Shown: positions 16,610-25,744 of the stretch, one piece after another | Layout: each line of letters opens with the position of its first letter | Numbering within the stretch: position 1 is the stretch's first letter | Source of the DNA: Kalymmatonema sp963920835 | Lineage (GTDB): Bacteria > Cyanobacteriota > Cyanobacteriia > Cyanobacteriales > Nostocaceae | Direction of reading: 5' to 3' | Assembly: GCF_963920835.1 (NCBI RefSeq) | Contig: NZ_CAWUDP010000019.1 | Span: 62,001 to 126,000, forward strand | DNA: 64,000 nt | The notes under the pieces: generated by a model | What the model was told of the DNA's origin: nothing | Databases searched by the model: none | Seen by the model: only the letters and a program-made list of their open reading frames with translations | Made by a program: the position numbers and the translations under genes

Positions 16610-16837
16610 CTAGGACTTCGGCTCACCCAACCCTGGAGTTGGATCTTTATCAACTTTAGGCACAAAGTCAGGACGCTCTTTGTCTTCCCAACCTGCGGGG
16701 CGCTTAGAGTTGTACCAAGCAATTGAGCCGATGGTGACAGCAGCAATAAAGCCAATCACATACACAGCTGTGAAAGCCCAAGGAAATTGGTATGGTTCTT
16801 TAGCTGCTTGCGCTGCTGCTTGCATGAAAAAATACAT
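16610..16837 (-). CDS. Small single-span membrane protein, possibly photosystem II Psb35-like
   Basis: The 75-residue protein has a short N-terminus (MYFFMQAAAQAAKEPYQFPW), one transmembrane helix at about 21-42 (AFTAVYVIGFIAAVTIGSIAWY) and a charged, Pro-rich cytoplasmic tail (GWEDKERPDFVPKVDKDPTPG). Length and layout resemble small photosystem II assembly proteins of cyanobacteria such as Psb35, which stabilises CP47; this assignment is from memory of the family and not certain. Start at MYFF or at MQA. Confidence 0.5.
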   Translation of the reverse strand: MYFFMQAAAQAAKEPYQFPWAFTAVYVIGFIAAVTIGSIAWYNSKRPAGWEDKERPDFVPKVDKDPTPGLGEPKS

Positions 16838-16972
16838 GAGTATAACCTCCTATAGTAGGCAACACTACATTAGACCCTATAGAAAGAGCGTATCACCAAC
16901 ATCCACCGCAAGGGAGAACAACACAGGGGGAGTAAGACAGAACTGTCGGATTACTACAGGCAAAACATCGTA

Positions 16973-18415
16973 CTACACATTTGATTGTTCACTCAAAGCA
17001 GAAAATTGCTCTTCATTAATTCGTCCGGCTTGATACAGGGTTTCTGTGATTTCCGACATCGTTAAAACAGAATGACCCCGATAACCATTTTCTTGTAACC
17101 GATTTTTTACCCCTTGTTCATGGTCGATAAAAACCACGATGTCATTAACATTTAATCCCACAGATTTTAACTTTCCTGCTCCTTCCATTACACTTTTACC
17201 ACTGATGAGAATATCATCAACTACCACAACCGTCTCTCCAGGAGAAAACTCACCCTCAATTAACCTTCGAGTTCCATGTGCTTTCACTTCTTTACGAGGG
17301 AAAATCATGGGACAATTGAGACGTAAGGCTAAACCAGTTGCTGTAGGTAAAGAGCCGTAGGGGATACCTGCGACTCTATCAAATTCTAAGCTTTTCAAAA
17401 TATCCTCATAAGCATTAAGAACTTGATTGAAAACTTGCGGATTAGAAATGATTTTCCGTAAATCGACATAATAAGGAAATGTGGCACCTGATGCTTGCAC
17501 ATAGTTCCCAAACATAATGCAACTAATATCATAAAGTTGCAGAATCAAATCTTGTAGCGGGTGTTGGTCTAAAAAACAAACATCAGGTAACCATAAAGAA
17601 CAACTCGAAGCATCATAAATAATTTCAGTTTTTGCTTGATTCACTTCTGCTTGCAAAGACTGAACTTGCTCAGACAAATCTTCCTGTGTCAACATATCTT
17701 GAGGAACAGGAATCAGCAGACCATCACCGTTAGCATTCAGACCAGCTGCTAAAATTTTGGAAAGGTTGTTACCCTCTGCCCAGATGCTACGAGCCATAAT
17801 AATTCGTTCGGGAGAAACTGCACGAATACGAGCCAAAATATCAGGATTCGTAGTTCCCACTTCTAAACCCAGTTGTTCTGGAGTTCCCCAATTTTTTGAT
17901 TCCTTGACAACTTGCAAATAAAGGGGTGATTCAATGGAAGGATATTGCTGTAAAGTGACAGCAGTAGGATTAGAAGTACAGCACAAAATAAAAACAGCCT
18001 TATCTGGGTAAACCAAAAAAGGGGCTACATGGTCTTGTCCTATATAGGGACTCAAAGTTATAGCATCTACATTCCATTGAGCAAACACAGTCTGAGCAAA
18101 AATAGTACTTGTGTTTAAATCACTATGTTTGGCATCTAAAATAATCGGAATATGAGGGGGGATAGCTGCTAGAGTTCGTTGCAGTAATTCTATACCTGGA
18201 GCACCTAAAGCTTCATAAAATCCAAGTGTAGGTTTATAGGCACAGACTTTATCGGCTGTTTCAGAAATCATAAATTGTAACCAATCCCACAAGCCCGAAA
18301 TGATATCTTGAGATTTGTAGCGGGCGGGTATCATTTCTGGATTAGGGTCTAACCCTACAAATAGTAAACTTTGATTTTGTGAAATTGCCTGATTTAACTT
18401 ATCAAAAAAGTTCAT
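16973..18415 (-). CDS. pyrFE: Bifunctional orotidine-5'-phosphate decarboxylase / orotate phosphoribosyltransferase
   Basis: This PyrF-PyrE fusion of 480 residues (from MNFFDKL; an upstream in-frame ATG at 18439 is less likely) catalyses the last two steps of UMP synthesis. The PyrF half (1-270) has SLLFVGLDPNPEM and the catalytic DAKHSDLNTST loop. The PyrE half (280-480) has the PRPP loop VVVVDDILISGKSV and EGEFSPGETVV. The order decarboxylase then transferase is characteristic of cyanobacterial fusions. It ends 136 bases from the small membrane protein gene on the same strand. Confidence 0.9.
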   Translation of the reverse strand: MNFFDKLNQAISQNQSLLFVGLDPNPEMIPARYKSQDIISGLWDWLQFMISETADKVCAYKPTLGFYEALGAPGIELLQRTLAAIPPHIPIILDAKHSDLNTSTIFAQTVFAQWNVDAITLSPYIGQDHVAPFLVYPDKAVFILCCTSNPTAVTLQQYPSIESPLYLQVVKESKNWGTPEQLGLEVGTTNPDILARIRAVSPERIIMARSIWAEGNNLSKILAAGLNANGDGLLIPVPQDMLTQEDLSEQVQSLQAEVNQAKTEIIYDASSCSLWLPDVCFLDQHPLQDLILQLYDISCIMFGNYVQASGATFPYYVDLRKIISNPQVFNQVLNAYEDILKSLEFDRVAGIPYGSLPTATGLALRLNCPMIFPRKEVKAHGTRRLIEGEFSPGETVVVVDDILISGKSVMEGAGKLKSVGLNVNDIVVFIDHEQGVKNRLQENGYRGHSVLTMSEITETLYQAGRINEEQFSALSEQSNV

Positions 18416-18579
18416 AATATTTGCTAAAACAATAAACAAATAAATAAAAAAAATTATAATTTGTAAATATTTATAGCGGTTTCCAGTCTACTAAGGTATG
18501 AATTTATCTGTGTTTCATAAGTAGTTAATTACTTATTTGCTCAGAGCTTGCACCCAACACGAGCCAGAGGCTCTAATAT

Positions 18580-18628
18580 CTCGTTACCAGGTTGAACCTG
18601 GTAACGAGGGTTTGGAGGCTTCGCCTCC
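18580..18628. repeat. Two adjacent perfect hairpins (intergenic palindromic element)
   Basis: CTCGTTACCAGGT (18580-18592) pairs perfectly with 18596-18608 across a 3-base loop, and GGAGGC (18614-18619) with GCCTCC (18623-18628). They lie between the sulfite-oxidase-family gene and pyrFE, both on the minus strand, and could slow transcription between them. No T-run follows. Confidence 0.6.
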
Positions 18629-18685
18629 TGGGTCAGAAAACGCTGTTTTGAATTTTGAATGAGCGAATTTTGAATGAGCGAATTT

Positions 18686-19408
18686 TTAAAGTCCTGCAAA
18701 CCATTCATAACCTTGGTCTTCCCAATAGCCTCTAAAAAGGGACAATTGACTTACAAGGGTAATTTGAGTTACCCACTTACTTTGCTTATATCCAAGTTTA
18801 ACGGGAGAAGCTAAACGCAAGGGCGCACCATTTTCTACTGGCAAAGGTTCACCGTTTTTCTGATAAACTAATAAAGTTTGGGGATGCAAACTTGAAGCAA
18901 TATCCCAGCTTGAATAGTAACCATCAGCGGATTTAAAGTAAGCATATCGGATATTTGCTTTAGGCTGGGCAAGAGCAACAATTTCTCGTAGACGAACGCC
19001 TCCCCATTGTACAATTGCCGCCCAACCTTCCACACAAACATGGCGAATAATCATGGATGTTAAAGGCAAAGATTGAATTTCTGCTAAACTTAAGCTCACA
19101 GGATTATTGACCTCACCGTCAATAATTAAACGATACTTTGCTGGGTCAATAATTGGAGTATTCCTGAAGCTATTAATTAGCAAAGCTTCTGGTTCAATCT
19201 CACTGGCAGAGAATTCTGGCACGGGTTTTTGTGGGTTAAGTATGAAAGCTTCAAGCTTCTGATTGAGTGGTTCAGAAAGTTTGCCCACAACATCTTCAAA
19301 TATTGGTGTACCACATCCACCAAGAAGAATACTCATGCTAGAGAGTCCAGAAAGTTTTATAAAATGACGGCGTGATAATTGAGGACGATTTACACGAATG
19401 AAATTCAT
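18686..19408 (-). CDS. Molybdopterin-dependent oxidoreductase, sulfite-oxidase/MsrP-like
   Basis: The 240-residue protein has a twin-arginine-like signal (SRRHFIKLSGLSSMSILL) with a lipobox-like LGGC near residue 32, so it is exported and perhaps lipid-anchored. The catalytic domain has the Mo-cofactor motif IIRHVCVEGWAAIVQWGGVRL, where the Cys is the expected Mo ligand, and ENGAPLRLASPVKLGYKQSKWV. The short length matches the YedY/MsrP type and not full sulfite oxidase. The cytochrome b gene about 200 bases upstream on the same strand is a probable electron donor, as MsrQ is for MsrP. The substrate, perhaps methionine sulfoxide, is inferred. Confidence 0.8.
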   Translation of the reverse strand: MNFIRVNRPQLSRRHFIKLSGLSSMSILLGGCGTPIFEDVVGKLSEPLNQKLEAFILNPQKPVPEFSASEIEPEALLINSFRNTPIIDPAKYRLIIDGEVNNPVSLSLAEIQSLPLTSMIIRHVCVEGWAAIVQWGGVRLREIVALAQPKANIRYAYFKSADGYYSSWDIASSLHPQTLLVYQKNGEPLPVENGAPLRLASPVKLGYKQSKWVTQITLVSQLSLFRGYWEDQGYEWFAGL

Positions 19409-19439
19409 ATTCTAGTTAAGTAAGCGGACATAATTAAAC

Positions 19440-19517
19440 GTAGGATGTGTTAGGCGCAGCCGCAGGGCATCAATTCCTTGAGCAGCATGGGTTACGCTAT
19501 CGCGCTTCCCATCCTAC
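19440..19517. repeat. Small palindromic intergenic element (GTAGGATG/CATCCTAC ends)
   Basis: A 78-bp unit with 8-bp inverted ends lies between the two oxidoreductase genes. It resembles the interspersed GTAGG-ended elements common in cyanobacteria; another, with GTAGGGTG ends, is at 20235-20385. Confidence 0.5.
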
Positions 19518-19604
19518 TACGATGGTTAATTTTAATTCCACAAACCTACTTATTAGTCATTAGTTATTCTCCTTCCAATCCCCCGCTCCTGTTCTACCGT
19601 TCGT

Positions 19605-20201
19605 TTACCAAAACATTGATTCAGTTAACTCCTCACCTCCAGCGTTACGTCCTAACAAAAAGTGAGCTACGACAAATAAAATAACCATCGGTACCGAAGA
19701 AAAGTGAACGATTCGCAGTGCTTGCCAACTGCCAAACATATCCACAATCCAAGAAAACTGTGCAGGTTTGTACATTCCTATACCTGTGAATATAGCCAGC
19801 AGTAAAATTGGAATAATAGCTGTATAGACGATACGGTGCCAAGCATAAATGAGGCGTTTTGAATTTTTACTTTTTTGCAATGCTTTAAGGTCATTGACAC
19901 CTACAAATCGATGTTGCCAGCGCCGACTGAGTAAAATATAAATGCCATACCACAAAAGATTAAGCGAAAATAGCCACATAGCAGCAAAATGCCAGTGTCT
20001 ACCCCCAGCGAGCCAACCTCCTAAAGTAAATATAGGGGGAATGTGCAAACCTGCTCGTCCACCAAAAACAGGATTGGCGTTGTAAATTTGCAATCCACTG
20101 GTGAGCATAATAAACAAACTAATGATGTTCATCCAGTGGAAAATCTTGGCTCCTATTGCTTGAGTTGGAAATTTGCGACTTTTATGGGGAATCGAAGTCA
20201 T
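19605..20201 (-). CDS. Cytochrome b561-type membrane subunit
   Basis: The 198-residue protein has four predicted membrane helices with buried His residues: FHWMNIISLFIMLTSGLQIY (about 20-40), HFAAMWLFSLNLLWYGIYILL (about 71-92), YAWHRIVYTAIIPILLLAIF (about 119-138) and IVHFSSVPMVILFVVAHFLL (about 164-184). This is the pattern of prokaryotic cytochrome b561/formate dehydrogenase gamma-type haem proteins. Next to a periplasmic molybdoenzyme it is the likely quinol-to-enzyme electron link. Confidence 0.8.
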   Translation of the reverse strand: MTSIPHKSRKFPTQAIGAKIFHWMNIISLFIMLTSGLQIYNANPVFGGRAGLHIPPIFTLGGWLAGGRHWHFAAMWLFSLNLLWYGIYILLSRRWQHRFVGVNDLKALQKSKNSKRLIYAWHRIVYTAIIPILLLAIFTGIGMYKPAQFSWIVDMFGSWQALRIVHFSSVPMVILFVVAHFLLGRNAGGEELTESMFW

Positions 20202-20234
20202 AGATAAGCTTGTCCATATCTAGCTTAGAGGTCA

Positions 20235-20385
20235 TTTATAAAGTAAATATTAAGTAGGGTGTCCTGCGGCTATGTAAGGATTTGAGCGTCTTGTGAGAGT
20301 AGGAATGAGCCGTAACGCACCACTGTTTGGCGGTGCCGTACTTTCGGCTTTAACGCACCCTACAATTTAAGGTTTACTTTATAAA
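20235..20385. repeat. 151-bp MITE-like element with 13-bp perfect terminal inverted repeats
   Basis: The ends TTTATAAAGTAAA (20235-20247) and its exact reverse complement (20373-20385) enclose a second inverted pair GTAGGGTG/CACCCTAC. There is no ORF. Nested inverted repeats make it a plausible non-autonomous element or a fold-back RNA. Confidence 0.6.
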
Positions 20386-20555
20386 GTATCTCTTATACAT
20401 CTCGGTTGAGAGGGTTGCAAGGTATTGCAACCCTACATTTTACACCTTATACCAATTCTCTATAAATTTGCACGTAATAAATATTCCTCTGTTCCTTGTC
20501 GTTCTTGGGTTCTTGGCGGTAGCCTGTGCTTTGCGCTAACGCGATCGCCTAAAAG

Positions 20556-22523
20556 CTACCGTGTTTGATGATATCGGTGTAGTGCTTTGATATTCATCTC
20601 GATCACAAACTCTGTACCTTTACCTAACTGAGAATAACACTGCAGCTTACCCTGATGTCTTTCGACAATTATTTGTTGGCTGATTGATAGTCCCAGTCCC
20701 TTACCTTTGCTTTTTGGTTTGGTTGTAAATAAAGGTTCAAAGATATGTCTTTGAATGTGGGGGAGAATACCTTTACCGTTATCAGAAATGCGAATCACAA
20801 CTTTGTGTTGTTTCAATGGTTGTTGATCATATTTTCTTACTAATGATAGATGGCTTTGAACAACTTCTGTATGAACCCAAATTTTGGGAGTGAAAGAGTC
20901 ATCGTATTTCAACCTTTCTTCTATGGCATCAATGGCATTAGTTAAAATATTCATAAACACCTGATTTAGCTCATCAGGATAGCACTCCACTAACGGCAAC
21001 TCCCCAAATTCTTTAATGACCTCAATTTGTGGTCTATCTGGCTGTTCTTTGAGGCGATGCTGCAAAATCCTCAAAACATGGCTAAGTCCTTGATGCAGAT
21101 TAGCTTTTCTCATTTGACCATCGTCAAAATTTGAAAAACTTTGTAAGGCAAAAACAATTTCTTTCATGCGCTCAGATCCTGCTCGCATTGACCACAACAA
21201 TTTCAAAAAGTCTGTTTTAATAAAATCGAGGTCGAGGCGTTGAAGCTGTGAGGTAATAACTGGTACAGGATTGGGATAGTAGTATTGGTAAAGTTCTAAA
21301 AGCCGGATTAATTCTTCAGCGTAATCGCTAGCAGAATACAAGGTGGCGTGAATGAAGTGAGTGGGGTGATAAATTTCGTTAGTGACTTCTGCCACAACTT
21401 GACCGAGATTAGCCATTTTGTCATTCTGCAATAACTGCTCTCGGGTATTTTTGAGTTCTTGTTGCGTATTTTCTAACTGTTGAGATTTTTTCTTTTCTTG
21501 CGCTTCAACAAATAGCCTTGAAGCAATTTCTGTTTGGATTTGTTCAAAAAGTTGGCATTGTTTGAGCGCGATCGCAATTTCTACACTCAATTGTTTAACA
21601 CTCTCTATCTCCCATTCTTGCCATTGACGCAAACCGCAACAGTCATAAGTTATGAGTAGTCCCCATAAATGATTTTGACTCTCTCCTAAGCAGGAATTGA
21701 GAAGCGCTAATTGTGGATTTTGGATTGAGACGGATGGCTTGTTCTCATCCTCTTGTACTTTTAAGAGAATGGGAACAACCAAACTGGCTTTATTTTGACC
21801 TTCAACGAATGAATCAACCGGGTATGGCTCTTTGACTGACTCAAAAACTACCATACCACTTCCGTCTGGCCCAAAGCGGTAAATAACTGTTTGATCAGTT
21901 TGCAAAAACCGCTGCACTTCTTCTACAGCAGTTTGGAGTATGAGTTCCACCCCAGAAGAAGAATGGATGCGCTTGCGGACAGCATTAAGCAGTTGCTCCC
22001 GCTTTTGTTGCTGCTGTAAAGCTTCTTCTAAGCGTTTTTCCTTAGTAATATCCTGGTGCGTTCCCACCATCTGCACTGGCTTTCCAGATTCGTCCCACTG
22101 CAAAACCTTTCCCCTGTCTAAAATCCACTTCCACTCACCGGATTTACTCAACATTCTAAATTCGACTTCGTAAACTGGTGTACGCCCTTGCAGATAGTCG
22201 TTCACAACCTCACAAAGTTTGGATAAGTCTTGTGGATGTACGAGTCGCTTAAAAGATGTGTGATTGTTTTCGATTTCTTCTGCTTCATACCCCAGGATGT
22301 GCTTCCAGTGAGGGGTGTAATAAATGTTGTCACTCACCAAATTCCAATTCCACAACCCCAAACCACTGGTTGCTAACGCCTCTTGCCAATCTGCTTGCAA
22401 GCATTGACACTTTTCTAATAAGACTTGAGCTGTTTGCAGTTGCTCTTGCTTTGGGATGTTTTGGGTGCTTTGTGATGAGAGTTGTAACTCCCATTCGTTG
22501 GTAGCTGGTCCTTCGATATACAT
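20556..22523 (-). CDS. PAS-GAF sensor histidine kinase-like protein with degenerate phosphoacceptor site
   Basis: The 655-residue protein has a PAS domain with PAC motif at about 43-165 (WNWNLVSDNIYYTPHWKHILGY, GTHQDIT), a GAF domain at about 182-322, a coiled linker 330-368, a dimerisation helix from 369 and an HATPase_c domain at about 520-648 with N box (VFMNILTNAIDAIEE), G1 (DNGKGI), F box (FEPLFTTK) and G2 (GKGLGLSI). In the H box the usual HEINNP reads NEIYHP: the phosphoacceptor His is replaced by Asn382. ATP binding should remain but autophosphorylation at the normal site should not. It is divergent from the GGDEF gene at 23038. Confidence 0.85.
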   Translation of the reverse strand: MYIEGPATNEWELQLSSQSTQNIPKQEQLQTAQVLLEKCQCLQADWQEALATSGLGLWNWNLVSDNIYYTPHWKHILGYEAEEIENNHTSFKRLVHPQDLSKLCEVVNDYLQGRTPVYEVEFRMLSKSGEWKWILDRGKVLQWDESGKPVQMVGTHQDITKEKRLEEALQQQQKREQLLNAVRKRIHSSSGVELILQTAVEEVQRFLQTDQTVIYRFGPDGSGMVVFESVKEPYPVDSFVEGQNKASLVVPILLKVQEDENKPSVSIQNPQLALLNSCLGESQNHLWGLLITYDCCGLRQWQEWEIESVKQLSVEIAIALKQCQLFEQIQTEIASRLFVEAQEKKKSQQLENTQQELKNTREQLLQNDKMANLGQVVAEVTNEIYHPTHFIHATLYSASDYAEELIRLLELYQYYYPNPVPVITSQLQRLDLDFIKTDFLKLLWSMRAGSERMKEIVFALQSFSNFDDGQMRKANLHQGLSHVLRILQHRLKEQPDRPQIEVIKEFGELPLVECYPDELNQVFMNILTNAIDAIEERLKYDDSFTPKIWVHTEVVQSHLSLVRKYDQQPLKQHKVVIRISDNGKGILPHIQRHIFEPLFTTKPKSKGKGLGLSISQQIIVERHQGKLQCYSQLGKGTEFVIEMNIKALHRYHQTR

Positions 22524-23037
22524 AGCTGCTGTACGATGAGGAAGATATCCTGTAGCTCTTAAGCTGTCTTAGCACCCTGAGGACAGTATAAACATGGAAA
22601 GTGTCAGGTTTGTTAACATTCTTTTAACTTTTGTGTGATTAACTCGGAAATCAATCACCTTTACCACTAATTTGAATTGAATCTAGAGAAACGTATATGG
22701 ACGAATGTAACCAGTCTTTTGGTCATTAACACATTTATTAAGAAAAAATAGGCTACATTTCGTTGATTGACTGTGTAAAAATGTCTTCAAGTCAGTATAT
22801 AAATCTACAAAAAGTCTAAATTCTCATACGTTATAAGATTTCTAAAAAAACTGTAACCTGAAGTAGGCATCATTTTCATATTTTCAAATAAATGTCAATA
22901 CTTTTTTGTAGCTTTTTTGAACAAGACAGACTATCCTCTCTACTGAGGAGCTACATCGGGGTTATTGTAATCACTTAAAATTTTGCAAAGAAAAATTATT
23001 TCAGGAACTCTTACACAGAAGTCGGACGCAATGACTA
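22524..23037. other. Divergent intergenic region between kinase-like and GGDEF genes
   Basis: 514 bases separate the two divergent signalling genes. The middle is AT-rich and probably contains both promoters; no recognised operator, RNA or mobile element was found. Confidence 0.4.
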
Positions 23038-25005
23038 ATGACTATAGAAGAAGTCCTACTGTTACTAAAAGCAACGCTTCCCAACGCTTTAACTCCACTC
23101 CAGGAAATAGTGCTGCGCTCTACGTGGGATGGCAAAACTTATACTAGCATAGCGTCGGAAGCACACTACGGAGAAGAACGAGTTAGAAAAGTAGCTTCTC
23201 ATTTATGGCAATTGCTAAGTGAAGTTTGGAAAGAACCGATAAATAAATCCAACTTCCGTCAGACATTGGAACGTCGGGGTTTGAATAGAGCGCAACAGCA
23301 GTTAATTCGCGAATTCAACCGTACAGCGATCGCCATATCCCTAGAATTTCCTTGTGGTCCAGTATCCCTAGATTCTAAATTCTACATTCCTCGTCCACCA
23401 ATTGAACAGCTTGCTTACGCAGAAATAGCACAACCAGGGAGTGTTATTTGCATCAAAGCTCCTAAGAAGATGGGGAAGAGTTCCCTGATCTTACGCATTC
23501 TTGCTCACGCAGCTAATCTTGAATACAGCACCGTAAGTTTGGACTTTCAGCAAGCAGACAAAGGAGTATTTGCCAACATCGATAAATTTTTGCGCTGGTT
23601 CTGTGCCAATATTACCCGGGAGTTAGGGCTAGAACCAAAACTCAATGATTATTGGAATGAGGAAATTGGCAGTAAAGTCAGCTGCTCTTTGTACTTTCAA
23701 GAGTATTTATTGCCTTCTCTGAAAAATCCCCTTGTCTTAGTATTAAACGAGATGGATTGGGTATTTGAGTATCCAGAAATTACCGACGAGTTTCTATCAT
23801 TGCTACGCTTCTGGTACGAGCAAGCCAAAGGTGTAGAAATTTGGCAAAAACTCCGTCTTGTGTTGGCTTACTCAACGGAAATTTTTCTTGTCCTCAGACT
23901 GACTCCATCTCCATTTCATATCGGATTACCACTGAAGTTACCACCGTTTACAAAAGAACAAGTGCAAGATTTGGCACAACGTCACGGACTGGACTGGACA
24001 AATGGTTCCGAAGTTGAGAGATTGATGGCAATGGTTGGAGGACATCCTTATTTAGTTCGACTGGCTTTGTATTCTCTCATGGGTAAGGGTGGGTTACAAC
24101 GGGATTTGGAGCAACTGTTGCAACAAGCACCTACAGAAACAGGAATTTACAACGAGTATTTAAGACAGTATATGCTAGCACTGCGAGAGCAGCCAGAATT
24201 GGAAGCTGCTTTTGCTGAGGTCATTTTTGCGACAAGCCCTGTGAAATTAGAGCCAGTTGTTGCATATAAATTACAGAGTATGGGGCTAGTCAACTTGCAA
24301 GGCGAGTACTGTACTCCGACATATGAATTGTATCGTTTGTACTTTAGACAGCTTAAAACAAGGCAGGATGGGAACAATTCTCGTGTGAATCAGTTGGAAA
24401 AAGAAAACCAGGAATTACGCGTTCTTTCTAGTTTGGATGAACTTACTCAACTGATTAGTCGCCGCAACTTTCACACTCACTTGCAAATAGAGTGGCAAAA
24501 AGCTGCTCTTGATCGCACTCCCTTATCACTCATTTTGTGCGACATTGACTATTTCAAAATTTATAACAAGAACTACGGTAATACAGCAGGAGATGATTGT
24601 TTACGGCAAATCGCTAAGGTTATTGATAACTGCGTCAAGCGTCTGCTGGATTATAGCAGCTTCTCACAAGTCAGCACTGTTAAGAGTCCTGTATGTACCA
24701 GCGATGAACGTACTTCAGTATTAGTTGCTCGTTATGGTGGTGAAGAATTTGCCATTCTCGCTAAAACAGATGCGATGACTGCTATATCTATCGCTGAAAA
24801 CATCCGCGAGCAAGTCAAAGCATTGGAAATTTCCTGCGAGTATCCTGGTATGGGTGGTCTTCCAGCTAATGTTTTAACTGTCAGTTTGGGCGTTGCTAGC
24901 ATCATACCAGAATCTGAAACAGAGCCTGAGACTCTGATCAATGCTGCTGAAAAAGCGCTTATTCAAGCAAAACGGAAAGGACGCGATCGCGTTGTCCTGA
25001 AATAA
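23038..25005 (+). CDS. HTH-AAA-like ATPase fused to GGDEF diguanylate cyclase
   Basis: The 655-residue protein starts with a helix-turn-helix-like region typical of cyanobacterial AAA-like proteins (LTPLQEIVLRSTWDGKTYTSIASEAHYGEERVRKVASHLW, about 17-60). An AAA-like (AAA_35) domain covers about 110-430, with a Walker A variant KAPKKMGKSSLI and Walker B-like LVLVLNEMDW. A GGDEF domain at about 470-655 has signature RYGGEEF near 566-571, so cyclic-di-GMP synthesis is likely. The usual RxxD inhibitory site ahead of GGEEF is not evident; a roughly 20-residue insert (LLDYSSFSQVSTVKSPVC) lies there instead. An ATPase sensor that controls c-di-GMP is inferred. Confidence 0.8.
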   Translation: MTIEEVLLLLKATLPNALTPLQEIVLRSTWDGKTYTSIASEAHYGEERVRKVASHLWQLLSEVWKEPINKSNFRQTLERRGLNRAQQQLIREFNRTAIAISLEFPCGPVSLDSKFYIPRPPIEQLAYAEIAQPGSVICIKAPKKMGKSSLILRILAHAANLEYSTVSLDFQQADKGVFANIDKFLRWFCANITRELGLEPKLNDYWNEEIGSKVSCSLYFQEYLLPSLKNPLVLVLNEMDWVFEYPEITDEFLSLLRFWYEQAKGVEIWQKLRLVLAYSTEIFLVLRLTPSPFHIGLPLKLPPFTKEQVQDLAQRHGLDWTNGSEVERLMAMVGGHPYLVRLALYSLMGKGGLQRDLEQLLQQAPTETGIYNEYLRQYMLALREQPELEAAFAEVIFATSPVKLEPVVAYKLQSMGLVNLQGEYCTPTYELYRLYFRQLKTRQDGNNSRVNQLEKENQELRVLSSLDELTQLISRRNFHTHLQIEWQKAALDRTPLSLILCDIDYFKIYNKNYGNTAGDDCLRQIAKVIDNCVKRLLDYSSFSQVSTVKSPVCTSDERTSVLVARYGGEEFAILAKTDAMTAISIAENIREQVKALEISCEYPGMGGLPANVLTVSLGVASIIPESETEPETLINAAEKALIQAKRKGRDRVVLK

Positions 25006-25024
25006 CTGTTATAGCGGTTTGCAA

Positions 25025-25180
25025 CCCTTGTAATACCTATTCTCTGTAAAAAAAGCACTTAATACTTACTCTTTCACTCTTGGCGTGCTTGGCGTCTTGG
25101 CGGTAGCCTGCGGCACGCCGCTGCGCGTCTACGTTTTCTAATATTAAGTGGAGCTTCCTGGAGAATTGGTATAAGGTACA
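25025..25180. repeat. Interspersed palindromic element (ACCTATTCTC...GAGAATTGGTAT)
   Basis: The sequence between about 25025 and 25180 has imperfect inverted ends around an inner pair CACTTAATA/TATTAAGTG. A related left half is at 20450-20530. It is a common type of cyanobacterial intergenic repeat without an ORF. Confidence 0.45.
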
Positions 25181-25277
25181 CCAAAGAAATAATGAACCAC
25201 AGATGGACACTCATGGGACACAGATAAATAATTACTTCATTCAATTGAGTTGCGCTATAACTGTTGCACTTTCCCAG

Positions 25278-25334
25278 AATTATGAATTATGAATGATTAT
25301 TCTTTTTACAATTCATAATTCATAATTCATAATT
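25278..25334. terminator. Heptamer-repeat hairpin at the end of the DUF423 gene
   Basis: AATTATGAATTATGAAT (25278-25294) pairs with the repeated TTCATAA heptamers at 25311-25334, giving a stem of up to 17 pairs just beyond the DUF423 stop. It can act as a bidirectional terminator between the convergent genes. Confidence 0.5.
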
Positions 25335-25339
25335 TTTAA

Positions 25340-25726
25340 CTATTTGAAACTCCAAGCGGCAAAAGCTAAAGCACCCCAACCTGCGATCAACGCTGCTCCC
25401 CCGATTGGAGCGATCGCTCCTAAAGACTTGACACCGCTCAAGCTCAAAGCATACAAGCTCCCTGAGAAAATAGTAATACCAATGATGAACAGCCAGCCAC
25501 TTGCTAAAAGAATCAAGGGAGGTGACTCGATACGGCTGAGGAGTAGTGCGACGACGAGCAGTGCTAGAGCATGATACATCTGATAACGAGCGCCGATGTC
25601 AAAAATTTCTAGCGATCGCTCACTAATTTTTTCCCGCAAAGCATGGGAGCCAAAAGCACCTGCAGCTACAGATAAACCGCCTAGAATGGCTGCTAAGCTC
25701 AAAAAAATTTGCGTCATGGGGTTCAA
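25340..25726 (-). CDS. DUF423 (YgdD-like) membrane protein
   Basis: The 128-residue protein has four hydrophobic helices and the DUF423 signature: GGLSVAAGAFGSHALREKI near 19-35, ARYQMYHALALLVVALLL near 47-64 and GWLFIIGITIFSGSLYALSLSG near 77-98. The family is an inner-membrane protein of unknown function. It is 19 bases from the upstream gene at 25745 on the same strand, so the two are probably cotranscribed. Confidence 0.85.
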   Translation of the reverse strand: MNPMTQIFLSLAAILGGLSVAAGAFGSHALREKISERSLEIFDIGARYQMYHALALLVVALLLSRIESPPLILLASGWLFIIGITIFSGSLYALSLSGVKSLGAIAPIGGAALIAGWGALAFAAWSFK

Positions 25727-25744
25727 TTTCTGCCAAATTCCTCT

